From contig DASPKM010000010.1 of NCBI GenBank assembly GCA_035628135.1, positions 186,001-250,000 of the forward strand: 64,000 nucleotides of DNA, given 5' to 3'. How positions within the stretch are numbered: the stretch's first letter is position 1; each line of letters starts with the position of its first letter. This DNA is from DASPKM01 sp035628135. Lineage in GTDB: Bacteria; Bacteroidota; Bacteroidia; Chitinophagales; Chitinophagaceae. Of this stretch, positions 55,086 to 61,913 are shown one piece after another. The position numbers and the translations under genes are program-made. The notes beneath the pieces are model-generated. The model did no database searches. It had not been told where the DNA came from and was given only the letters and a program-made list of their open reading frames with translations.

Positions 55086-56165
55086 TTAAATCAATTTAAT
55101 TGACGAAACTAACTCATTATGCATTTTTGAAGTAATCAGTTTAAAACTAAAATCAATTTTATTGTTTGCTTTAAGTTCTTTTAGGATAATGTGAGCATCT
55201 TTTAAAAGAAACCCTTCATTAAGTGTAAATATATAAACATCCACATTTGACTTTAATTCTCCCGACAGAATTTTTGATCGTAGGTTTTGTTCAAATACTT
55301 GACGTTTATTGGGAATATTCATATTGGGAAAAAGCATAGGTTTTGATATATCTATCTTTTCATTATCTATATCAAAATTTGCTTCTCCGGTTATCTTATC
55401 ATGCTTCCAACAAACACTTAGGAATTTTTCCATTCCATAAGTATGATTTGAGCCGAATATTAAGCCATATATCCCGGCTGGCTTTTTTATAGAGAATGGT
55501 GCCAAAAAATAGTCCTTTGTTATAAGGCTTCTATAATAATTCAAAACAATTCTGTGTATATGATAATAATGTTTCCCTTCTAAATCTTGTTTTGTTATTC
55601 TTAGGTATTTTTTAAACTCCTCAACTTCTGCAAATCGTTTAATATACGAAGATGAAATAAAGAATAAAAAATCTGTCTTTTTTAACTTGATTAATTTGGC
55701 AAAAATATCTTCAGTTATTTGTTTTATACCGCTTTGATCCAAAAATAAAAAATTGGCTGTTTGAGCCATCGAGTTATAATATCGATCAAAAATGACATTA
55801 AAATCTTCGTTATAATGCTCAACATCATACAAAGATTTGTCCCAAATCGACACTATGTTACCAACCAATTCATTGTAGTTGTCGGGCCTATACTCATTAA
55901 CAACAACCCGAACCTTCACTTTATTTTTCCTAATCAGTTCCCTATTGGCATTTAAGATTGATAATATTCTAAGAGGGCTTCCGTATACGCCATTAACATC
56001 TTTCCCTCTACCACCAAACAAATCAAATATTTGAATTTCCTTCCATATGGGATTATCTCTCGCTATGAAAACAGGTAACCATTCTTTAAAATAATCCTCA
56101 AATATTTGAAGTTTATCCAGAGTACCATCGTCAAATGGTTTTCCGAACAAATCCACAATTGCCAT
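55086..56165 (-). CDS. tcmP: Three-Cys-motif partner protein TcmP
   Basis: 359 residues. FDLFGGRGKDVNGVYGSPLRIL (from residue 47) resembles a SAM-binding motif I, and VVVNEYRPDNYNEL resembles motif II. This, together with the DUF5131 gene 2 bp downstream, identifies the TcmP family. Lys- and Asn-rich; two hand-counted 60-bp lines inside the gene are 25% and 37% G+C, versus 47% in a line of its partner gene, so it was probably acquired separately or recently. Function unproven; a methyltransferase-like fold modifying nucleic acid or protein is inference. Confidence 0.85.
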   Translation of the reverse strand: MAIVDLFGKPFDDGTLDKLQIFEDYFKEWLPVFIARDNPIWKEIQIFDLFGGRGKDVNGVYGSPLRILSILNANRELIRKNKVKVRVVVNEYRPDNYNELVGNIVSIWDKSLYDVEHYNEDFNVIFDRYYNSMAQTANFLFLDQSGIKQITEDIFAKLIKLKKTDFLFFISSSYIKRFAEVEEFKKYLRITKQDLEGKHYYHIHRIVLNYYRSLITKDYFLAPFSIKKPAGIYGLIFGSNHTYGMEKFLSVCWKHDKITGEANFDIDNEKIDISKPMLFPNMNIPNKRQVFEQNLRSKILSGELKSNVDVYIFTLNEGFLLKDAHIILKELKANNKIDFSFKLITSKMHNELVSSIKLI

Positions 56166-56207
56166 AGTAATTAAGGTTTAAGCTGCAATTAGCAAACTAC
56201 AGCTTCG

Positions 56208-57281
56208 CTAAAACAACCTCCCCTGTTCCCCCGGCCTCCTGAACTGCGAGCAATCCAATTCGGTTTGCTCATGGTTCAGCCCATATTTGTTGGTGTACTT
56301 GCGGTATTGCATGGCTACCATTTGTGCGATGTTCCCTTCGCCGCGCATGCGTACTCCCCATCGGCTGTCGTTCACTTTTCCATCATGACTTGCTTCGATA
56401 AGATGCCATACCTTATCGGCACGGTCAGGAAAATTTTTGTACAGCCAATCGTGAAACAGGAATTTGATGGCTCCGTTTAATCGTATATAAGTGTAAGCTG
56501 AAAACTTCGCGCCTGCTTCGCTGGCCGCTTTGATGATGTCGTGCATTTCGTGCTCGTTCAAACCGGGTATCATGGGGCCGAGCATAACGCCCATTCTTAT
56601 GCCGGCCTCGCTCATTTCTTTTATGAGCTTGATTCTTTGTTTGCCGGTGGTGGTGCGCGGCTCCATTGCGCGCCTCAGGTCTTCGTTAAACGATGTTACG
56701 GAAACCAATATCGACACCAGGTTCTTCTTCGCCATTTCCTGCAGGATGTCTTTGTCGCGCAACATGCCCGCATTTTTTGTAATCATGCCGACGGGTTGAT
56801 TAAACTCGTTGCAGACTTCGAGCAGTTTCCGCGTGATCCTGAATTTTTGCTCTGCGGGTTGATAGCAATCGGTGTTACCGCTCAAGCCGATAGGCACGCA
56901 TTCCCATTTGGGATTCATTAAAAATTTGCGGAGGAGTTCGGGCGCATTTTTTTTGACGATGATCTTTCTTTCAAAATCGAGGCCCGCGCTGTAACCCCAA
57001 TATTCGAATGAGTTACGTGCATAGCAGTATATACACCCGTGTTCGCAGCCCTGGTAAGGGTTCATGCTGTACCACATGCCTACGTCGGGGCTGTCGACCT
57101 TGTTCACAATACCTTTGGCGGTTTCTTCCAGGTATTGGGTGGGAACATTGGGATCTGCCCAATCGTCGATGGCCTCTACGTCTTCTCTTACTCTTTCATT
57201 TTTCAGGAACCTGTTTTTTGTATTGATCTGGGCTCCTCTTCCTTTTAAATATTTATTGATGTCTTCCTGTTGCTGTTCCAT
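56208..57281 (-). CDS. PA0069-family radical SAM protein
   Basis: 357 residues. The radical SAM cluster motif is C79-x3-C83-x2-C86 (GCEHGCIYCYA). The following blocks (NPYQGCEHGC, GLSGNTDCYQPAE, TKNAGMLRD, SVTSFNEDLRRAMEPRT, MLGPMIPGLNEHEM) are typical of the PA0069 group, related to spore photoproduct lyase. It uses SAM and a 4Fe-4S cluster for radical chemistry, perhaps DNA repair or modification, but no substrate is known. It lies 42 bp upstream of tcmP on the same strand. Confidence 0.92.
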   Translation of the reverse strand: MEQQQEDINKYLKGRGAQINTKNRFLKNERVREDVEAIDDWADPNVPTQYLEETAKGIVNKVDSPDVGMWYSMNPYQGCEHGCIYCYARNSFEYWGYSAGLDFERKIIVKKNAPELLRKFLMNPKWECVPIGLSGNTDCYQPAEQKFRITRKLLEVCNEFNQPVGMITKNAGMLRDKDILQEMAKKNLVSILVSVTSFNEDLRRAMEPRTTTGKQRIKLIKEMSEAGIRMGVMLGPMIPGLNEHEMHDIIKAASEAGAKFSAYTYIRLNGAIKFLFHDWLYKNFPDRADKVWHLIEASHDGKVNDSRWGVRMRGEGNIAQMVAMQYRKYTNKYGLNHEQTELDCSQFRRPGEQGRLF

Positions 57282-57369
57282 AACTCAATTGATAAGGCTT
57301 TTACTGTAACATCACTATTTCAAAATACTTGTCCGGCAGCGCGAAGAATGGAATTCTGGGATACAATCA

Positions 57370-57430
57370 GTTGGATTGGGGAGCTTCGCCACGAAACTCT
57401 AAAAAATCGGGAAGGCTCCCGCAACCCAAC
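57370..57430 (-). repeat. Imperfect inverted repeat between the radical SAM and 2H genes
   Basis: Left arm 57370-57387 (GTTGGATTGGGGAGCTTC) pairs with right arm 57411-57430 except for one mismatch and two single-base bulges; the loop holds an A6 run. It occupies the 239-bp non-coding gap and would form a stable hairpin in a leftward transcript, without a following T-run. Confidence 0.55.
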
Positions 57431-57520
57431 TTATTGTTGCGACCAGGCCTATAACGTCCTGTTTGCCTATTTGCTTTTCTTATAACTATTTTATCGATCT
57501 GCAGTCTGTTCCACGATTCG

Positions 57521-58132
57521 CTATCCAAACAACTCACCCTGCTTTGTAGTAACCGGCAGGTTCATGAACTGGAACCTTTGCACAATTTGATAGTTCTGAT
57601 CGCCTTCCCTCCGCTTTAAGAGCATCATGCTGTCTGCAATGAACCTGCCGGTGAAATGGCGGTTGCTGTATTCCAGCCAGGCCTTTTCGTATTGCCAGGG
57701 CACCAGTTTGCGTGCAATGGTCAGGTGCGGATCTTCCATGAAATGCGGCTTGTGCTCGTTGTCGAGCTTCATTAACCGTTGCGCCTGTTTTATTTCCTTC
57801 ACCAGGTTTTGTATCGGCAGCTTGCTGGTGACATTTATAAATATGGTATGCGAAGGATAGCTTCCAAAATCCTTCAGCTCCACTTTGAACGGCGGATATC
57901 CCATGGCAATAGTCTTAAGCCGGTTAACAATGCGTTCCTCCATCATTTCCAGCTGGTCGAACTTAACCAGCGCAAGGTGGGGTTTACCGCCTATTGCAGT
58001 GGGTGCTTTATAGTTGTCGTAAAACTCTCTTTTAATTGTAAAGATCCTGTTTCTCAATTCTTCATGCGGTGTAAGCACCAGCATGTATTCGTTGCGCCTA
58101 TAGCCGGGCATGTGTTGAATGATCTGTTTCAT
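57521..58132 (-). CDS. 2H phosphoesterase-like (2'-5' RNA ligase family) protein, copy B
   Basis: 203 residues from the ATG at 58132 (a GTG two codons upstream is possible). The family has two H-x-[ST] motifs. The second is intact (H136-L-T138 in DPHLTIARKL), but the first is H52-L-A54 (KPHLALVKF), lacking the hydroxyl residue. Such enzymes cleave or form 2',5' or cyclic phosphodiesters in RNA or nucleotides. It is a diverged tandem paralogue of the gene just upstream, 30 bp away. Whether it is active alone is doubtful. Confidence 0.85.
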   Translation of the reverse strand: MKQIIQHMPGYRRNEYMLVLTPHEELRNRIFTIKREFYDNYKAPTAIGGKPHLALVKFDQLEMMEERIVNRLKTIAMGYPPFKVELKDFGSYPSHTIFINVTSKLPIQNLVKEIKQAQRLMKLDNEHKPHFMEDPHLTIARKLVPWQYEKAWLEYSNRHFTGRFIADSMMLLKRREGDQNYQIVQRFQFMNLPVTTKQGELFG

Positions 58133-58162
58133 AGCCACTCGTTTTTATTAATTATTCAATTG

Positions 58163-58774
58163 TCAAGCCACCTGGTTATAACTGTTAGTATCCGGTGGAT
58201 AAAACCTGAAGACGTTAACATGCCTGCAGGCATCGTATTCGTTCATGCGCTTCAATAGCAATAGTTCTGTTACTATAAAGGTTTCATGGAATGTTTTCCT
58301 GGAATATTCGCGCATCGCTTCGCCGTATAGCTTTGGAGGCAGGTTGGAAGCGAGGCTGAGGTATGGCCTTGCTGCCAGCTTGAGCGAAGGGCAATTATTC
58401 GATTTGATATAATTGTCGATCACCTTAAGGCGAAATGCGAGTTCCTTGAATGGAGCGTGGTTTTGTACGCGCAGGTAAATAGTGTGTTCCGGAAATCCAC
58501 TATAATTATTAAGTGTTACCCGAAAGCTTTGGTGCATGCTGCAGATCCTTTGCATCCACTTAATAATGGTATTTTCCATTCCTTCCAAGGCAAGGAATGC
58601 GCCTACCGTAATATGCGGTTTCAATTGAATGGCCGATTTGTGCTGGTATCGGTTGTAGAAATCCTGCTTTTCCAGGGCGAGCTTGTTGCACACCTCCGCA
58701 TCGGGCCTTATTATAAGCAGATATTCCCACAAGCCTTCGTGTGCCGAAGGCGTACTCACCCATCCATTTTCCAT
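58163..58774 (-). CDS. 2H phosphoesterase-like (2'-5' RNA ligase family) protein, copy A
   Basis: 203 residues. The first motif is intact (H54-I-T56 in LKPHITVGAF), but the second has Tyr for His (RPY138-L-S140), from a TAC codon one change away from His. It shares the layout of copy B: WEYLLIIRPDAEV, FRVTLNNYSGFPEHTIYL, EYSRKTFHETFIVTELLLLKR. Each copy has lost a different half of the active site, so a heterodimer or purely binding role is possible. Its promoter region is shared with the divergent umuD-like gene. Confidence 0.85.
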   Translation of the reverse strand: MENGWVSTPSAHEGLWEYLLIIRPDAEVCNKLALEKQDFYNRYQHKSAIQLKPHITVGAFLALEGMENTIIKWMQRICSMHQSFRVTLNNYSGFPEHTIYLRVQNHAPFKELAFRLKVIDNYIKSNNCPSLKLAARPYLSLASNLPPKLYGEAMREYSRKTFHETFIVTELLLLKRMNEYDACRHVNVFRFYPPDTNSYNQVA

Positions 58775-58785
58775 CCAAAAAAAAT

Positions 58786-58816
58786 TTTGCTGGTGAATTA
58801 TTTTAGTATAAATTTA
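58786..58816 (+). promoter_or_regulatory. Promoter of the umuD-like gene
   Basis: TTTG (58786-58789), 19 bp, then TAAATTTA (58809-58816): matches the TTTG-N19-TAnnTTTG consensus except for the last base. It is 31 bp upstream of the ATG at 58848 and is overlapped by the operator palindrome. Confidence 0.65.
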
Positions 58817-58839
58817 CTAAAGATTTTAGTAGTACCAAA
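58802..58839. promoter_or_regulatory. Double palindromic operator between umuD and the 2H genes
   Basis: The first site is TTTAGTA (58802-58808), 6 bp, TACTAAA (58815-58821), a perfect 7-bp inverted repeat lying exactly over the umuD -7 element. The second is TTTAGTA (58825-58831) and TACCAAA (58833-58839), a half-conserved, more compact version beside the leftward -7 element. A repressor bound here would silence both directions. Confidence 0.6.
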
Positions 58840-58843
58840 TTTA
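58836..58843 (-). promoter_or_regulatory. Candidate -7 element of the leftward 2H genes
   Basis: On the minus strand this reads TAAATTTG, a perfect TAnnTTTG match, 62 bp upstream of the copy A start codon. No clear TTTG -33 element is found at the right distance. Confidence 0.45.
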
Positions 58844-58847
58844 TTTT

Positions 58848-59282
58848 ATGGATGGGCAGGAAATGTATAACCCGAGCTATCGGGGTTCCAAGCGATTTAC
58901 GCAGTGGGATATATCCACTGCCAATGCCACCGGGTTTGGTGCTGCAGCGGATGATTATGCGGAGCGCGGTGTTGATCTGAACGAACAACTAATCAAAAAC
59001 AAGCCCGCTACCTTCTTTCTGCGCGTTACCGGCGATGCCATGGTAGAAGCGGGCATTTTCCACGGCGATGTGTTGATTGTGGACCGGTCGCTGAAACCAG
59101 AAAATGGTAAAGTAGTGGTAGTGGTGCTGAATGGAGAAATGATGGTGCGGCGGCTTGAAAAGACATTTAATAAAATAAGGCTGGTGCCTGAAACAAGGAA
59201 ACTGGCGCCCATTGAAATAGATACCAGTTGCAGTGAGTTTTCTATCTGGGGCGTAGTTACCTATGTAATACACGCAGTTTAA
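58848..59282 (+). CDS. umuD: UmuD-like S24 protein with a disrupted catalytic dyad
   Basis: 144 residues, the length and layout of UmuD: cleavage-region segment ATGFGAAADDYAERGVDLNEQL (27-48), then a peptidase-S24 fold (TFFLRVTGDAMVEAGIFHGDVLIVDR to the end). In active UmuD/LexA the nucleophile Ser lies in GDSM and the general-base Lys in VKxL. Here these are Ala64 (GDAM, codon GCC) and Arg101 (VRRL, codon CGG), and the expected Ala/Cys-Gly scissile bond reads Thr28-Gly29. Self-cleavage therefore looks impossible. It may act uncleaved with UmuC or as a regulator. No DNA-binding domain is visible. Confidence 0.9.
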   Translation: MDGQEMYNPSYRGSKRFTQWDISTANATGFGAAADDYAERGVDLNEQLIKNKPATFFLRVTGDAMVEAGIFHGDVLIVDRSLKPENGKVVVVVLNGEMMVRRLEKTFNKIRLVPETRKLAPIEIDTSCSEFSIWGVVTYVIHAV

Positions 59283-59288
59283 ATGACC

Positions 59289-59338
59289 GCCGGCATTTGC
59301 CCGAAACATTCCCCCTCGGATCGGGCAAAGCTGCCGGC
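59289..59338 (+). repeat. Inverted repeat after umuD
   Basis: GCCGGCATTTGCCCGA (59289-59304) pairs with TCGGGCAAAGCTGCCGGC (59321-59338) with a 2-nt bulge. It begins 6 bp after the umuD stop. It has no T-run, so it may protect the mRNA 3' end or act as a weak terminator. Confidence 0.6.
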
Positions 59339-59554
59339 AATTCAAAATAACTGCGGCCAACCCTTTCCAGGAAGTATTGTCGGGCATGCCTTATAACCAT
59401 TAAACCGGTTCCTTAAGGTATTGCCCGATCTTTTACACCGGCGTAACTATGATGAGCCCCGGCTTGGCTAGCGTATTATTAGCTTGGATCTGATACTGCG
59501 CCTTTATTGAATAGAGTTATTCAAGAAGAGGATGTCCGGTTGGCACTTATCCGG

Positions 59555-59570
59555 ATTGCTGCGCAGCAAT
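59555..59570. repeat. 16-bp perfect palindrome
   Basis: ATTGCTGCGCAGCAAT, flanked by CACT on the left and AGTG on the right and by two copies of TTATCCG (starting 59548 and 59575). Possible recombination-site remnant or regulatory site. Confidence 0.5.
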
Positions 59571-59628
59571 AGTGTTATCCGAAAGGGACACAACAAATAG
59601 TTTTTTTTGGGTATGTATGTATAGATGA

Positions 59629-59763
59629 GAAGAACGAAGATTTGCACTAAGCGGAGCACGGTGCCATGGCGAATGATGATTCGATGGATTCCATCCCCCG
59701 CTAACAGGTCTGACAAAAGCGCACTTCGGCTCCGCCTGGTGCAAATCGGAGTTCTTCTTTTTT
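59629..59763 (+). ncRNA. Candidate structured RNA or MITE-like element
   Basis: Outer arms of 29 nt (59629-59657 and 59729-59757) match at 24 positions in antiparallel, giving three stems (GAAGAAC/GTTCTTC; GATTTGCAC/GTGCAAATC; GCGGAGC/GCTCCGC) separated by small symmetric internal loops. The interior has at least one more hairpin (CGAAT-GATG-ATTCG, about 59670-59683). A T6 run follows at 59758-59763, as in a rho-independent end. No known RNA family recognised. A small mobile element with terminal inverted repeats is the alternative. Confidence 0.45.
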
Positions 59764-59879
59764 AATTGCGGGCGCTTCCCAGGTAATTGTGCGGCTATGG
59801 CAAATACAAGAGAGATTAACGCAACTTGTCTCGGCAAACCGGTGACAAAAGTTTAGAAAACGGTTAATTCACGCGCCGT

Positions 59880-61232
59880 ATGTTTAAGGCAATAGTAGAC
59901 TGTAACAGCTTTTACTGCTCGTGTGAAAGGGTATTCCGGCCTGCACTGGCCCACACACCCGTAGTAGTGCTGAGCAATAACGACGGATGCATCGTTTCCC
60001 GGAGCGATGAAGCCAAAAGACTCGGCGTAGGAATGGCCGTGCCTTATCACGAAAGTCGCCACCTGATCGAACAACACGGCATCGAAGTCTTTTCATCCAA
60101 CTATAACCTGTACGGCGATATGAGCCGCCGGGTAATGGATACGCTCCGTGCCATTGCCGGCGAAACCAACGTTGAAGTGTACTCGGTTGACGAAGCATTT
60201 ATCAACCTGCATCTCACCGCGCCCGACCAACTGTTGGAAGCGGGACGGGAGATCAAGCAGACCGTTGAACAATGGACAGGCATCCAGGTATCCGTAGGCA
60301 TTGCGCCTACCAAAACCCTCGCCAAGCTGGCCAACAGGATGGCTAAGGAAGACAAGGCGCGCACCGGCTGCGTGCTCCTGCTGGATACGCCTGAAAAAAT
60401 TGCACGCACCCTGCAGCAAACACCCGTGGGCCATCTATGGGGAGTGGGTCACCAACTCTCCGCCAAACTAAAAAATCTCGGTATACAAACAGCCTGGCAA
60501 CTCCGCAACATGCAGGAAGAGTGGGTGCGCAAAAACATGGGTGGCGTAGTAGGCGTCCGCCTACTGAAAGAACTGAAAGGAATAGAGGCCATTTCCATGC
60601 AGGATCCGCTGGACACCAAAAAAATGATCGCCACCACCCGCATGTTCGGAAGCCCCGTCACAGACATCAAAGACATTAAAGAGGCCATTGCTACCTATAC
60701 CAGCCGCGCCGCTGAAAAACTGCGCAGGCAATACAGCGCCGCCAGCGTCATCAGCATATTCGTCGTACTTAAAAAAGACGTCGACACGCAAGATCACCGC
60801 GACGAACCGGATAAAAACACACAACACGCCTCGGAAGAAACCACGGACGAACGCTCATACCGTTACAGCCAGGGCCCTACAGTAAGCGCATACGCCGTCC
60901 TTCCTAACGCTACCGCCTATACGCACGAGTTGATCAAGCCTGCCATGCAACTGGCAGAAAGCATATTCAAACCAGGAGCGTCTTATAAAAAAGCGGGCGT
61001 AATGCTAAGTGGCCTGGTTCCTGACACATCCATACAGGCAAACCTGTTTGCACCGCCGGAAAAGAACAGCCGCCGCCTGCTTATGAACATGGTGGACAAT
61101 ATCAATTTCGCCATGCGCGACGACGCGCTCAAATTCGCATCTTCCGGCACTACCCGCAACTGGAAGATGCGGCAGGAACTCCGCTCACCGCGATACAGCA
61201 CGCGATGGGAAGAATTGCGGGAGGTGCGATAG
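59880..61232 (+). CDS. umuC: Y-family translesion DNA polymerase, UmuC
   Basis: 450 residues. Palm catalytic residues Asp7 (IVDCNSFYCSCE) and Asp104/Glu105 (YSVDEAF) are intact, with the fingers segment VVLSNNDGCIVSRSDEAKRLGV and helix-hairpin-helix region VGHLWGVGHQLSAKL. In the little-finger domain a polar, acidic insert (about 299-330) makes it longer than the usual 420 residues. QANLF (386-390) fits a beta-clamp-binding motif. It should copy past DNA lesions. The umuD-like gene is 597 bp upstream instead of adjacent, so it may have its own promoter. Confidence 0.95.
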   Translation: MFKAIVDCNSFYCSCERVFRPALAHTPVVVLSNNDGCIVSRSDEAKRLGVGMAVPYHESRHLIEQHGIEVFSSNYNLYGDMSRRVMDTLRAIAGETNVEVYSVDEAFINLHLTAPDQLLEAGREIKQTVEQWTGIQVSVGIAPTKTLAKLANRMAKEDKARTGCVLLLDTPEKIARTLQQTPVGHLWGVGHQLSAKLKNLGIQTAWQLRNMQEEWVRKNMGGVVGVRLLKELKGIEAISMQDPLDTKKMIATTRMFGSPVTDIKDIKEAIATYTSRAAEKLRRQYSAASVISIFVVLKKDVDTQDHRDEPDKNTQHASEETTDERSYRYSQGPTVSAYAVLPNATAYTHELIKPAMQLAESIFKPGASYKKAGVMLSGLVPDTSIQANLFAPPEKNSRRLLMNMVDNINFAMRDDALKFASSGTTRNWKMRQELRSPRYSTRWEELREVR

Positions 61233-61292
61233 GAGAAAAAGAGATAAAAGAGAAGGCACGCTCTTTGCATCCCCTCCATTTAAAGGAGCATC

Positions 61293-61487
61293 ATGGAAAA
61301 ACGGGTCATTGGGATCATACTTATCTTTTTAGGAATTACCGGCCTCATCCTTGGAGCGGTTAACTTCATGAAGGGCGGCGAAGGCCTGCGCAACGTCAAG
61401 GAGATCCTGATATACTTCTCGTTGGGCGCCATTTTCTTTTTTGCGGGCATCAGCCTTATCCGCACTACCCACGACCGCCCGTCGTAA
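61293..61487 (+). CDS. Small two-helix membrane protein, unknown function
   Basis: 64 residues with two hydrophobic helices (about 6-23 and 39-55) and a short polar tail. Preceded by AAAGGAG (61282-61288), 4 bp from the ATG, an unusually good Shine-Dalgarno site for this phylum. Family not recognised. It follows umuC by 60 bp after a purine-rich stretch. Confidence 0.6.
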   Translation: MEKRVIGIILIFLGITGLILGAVNFMKGGEGLRNVKEILIYFSLGAIFFFAGISLIRTTHDRPS

Positions 61488-61499
61488 ACACGAAACATC

Positions 61500-61796
61500 T
61501 CAACACAACCCGTAAGTATAATAATTGTCACCCGGCACCTGCCGTCTTACTTCGTGTCTGGTGGGAACTCTTCTTTTTGTCGCCATCAGCATAAAGGCCT
61601 TGACATTATATCCTCCAATCGGGTAAGAAACTGTGGTATCGTAAATGGGAACCAATCCATTTTTGCCAATCACCAGTACCTCCGGCGCACCGATAAGCGT
61701 TAAGAGCGTAACGCCGATAAACGTCCAAAAGTTCAGCTTTCCCAGGAAATCATAAATGCTGTTACTTCTTCGATTTTCATAACGGTTGTTGAGGGG
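61500..61796 (-). pseudogene. Frame-disrupted small membrane-protein ORF
   Basis: An open frame of about 98 codons ends at TGA (61502-61500) and encodes NSIYDFLGKLNFWTFIGVTL, then a hydrophobic helix and a basic C-terminus ending DNYYTYGLC. No ATG, GTG or TTG is found in the N-terminal part. A nearby ATG (61780) opens another frame that stops after 15 codons; a one-base shift would join them. Likely a frameshifted gene, or one using a rare start. Confidence 0.45.
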
Positions 61797-61852
61797 TTAT
61801 TGCAGAAACTTACAAATTTTGAGTTGATGCGCTGTCAAAACAGTAAGTGAGC

Positions 61853-61883
61853 GCCGCATAAAAAAAACCGCCCAAAGGCGGTT
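61853..61883 (-). terminator. Rho-independent terminator of the beta-barrel receptor gene
   Basis: On the minus strand AACCGCC, a 4-nt loop, GGCGGTT and a run of T. It starts 30 bp after the stop codon at 61914 and has the textbook form. Confidence 0.9.
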
Positions 61884-61913
61884 CTACAAGATCTATAATA
61901 CTATTACAATCGT

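Larger units (their letters stand above)
59283..59879. other. 597-bp structured non-coding gap between umuD and umuC
   Basis: No convincing reading frame. It holds an inverted repeat just after umuD (59289-59338), a 16-bp palindrome (59555-59570) flanked by two TTATCCG copies, and a 129-nt self-complementary element (59629-59757) ending in a T-run. umuD and umuC normally overlap or abut, so this gap is unusual. Confidence 0.75.

Noticed and set aside
57270..57485. 71-codon plus-strand open frame in the gap beside the radical SAM gene
   Set aside because: It spans an inverted repeat, has no recognisable features and no promoter or ribosome site.
59504..59837. Two short minus-strand open frames in the umuD-umuC gap
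   Set aside because: They run through the self-complementary element and have no protein-like composition.
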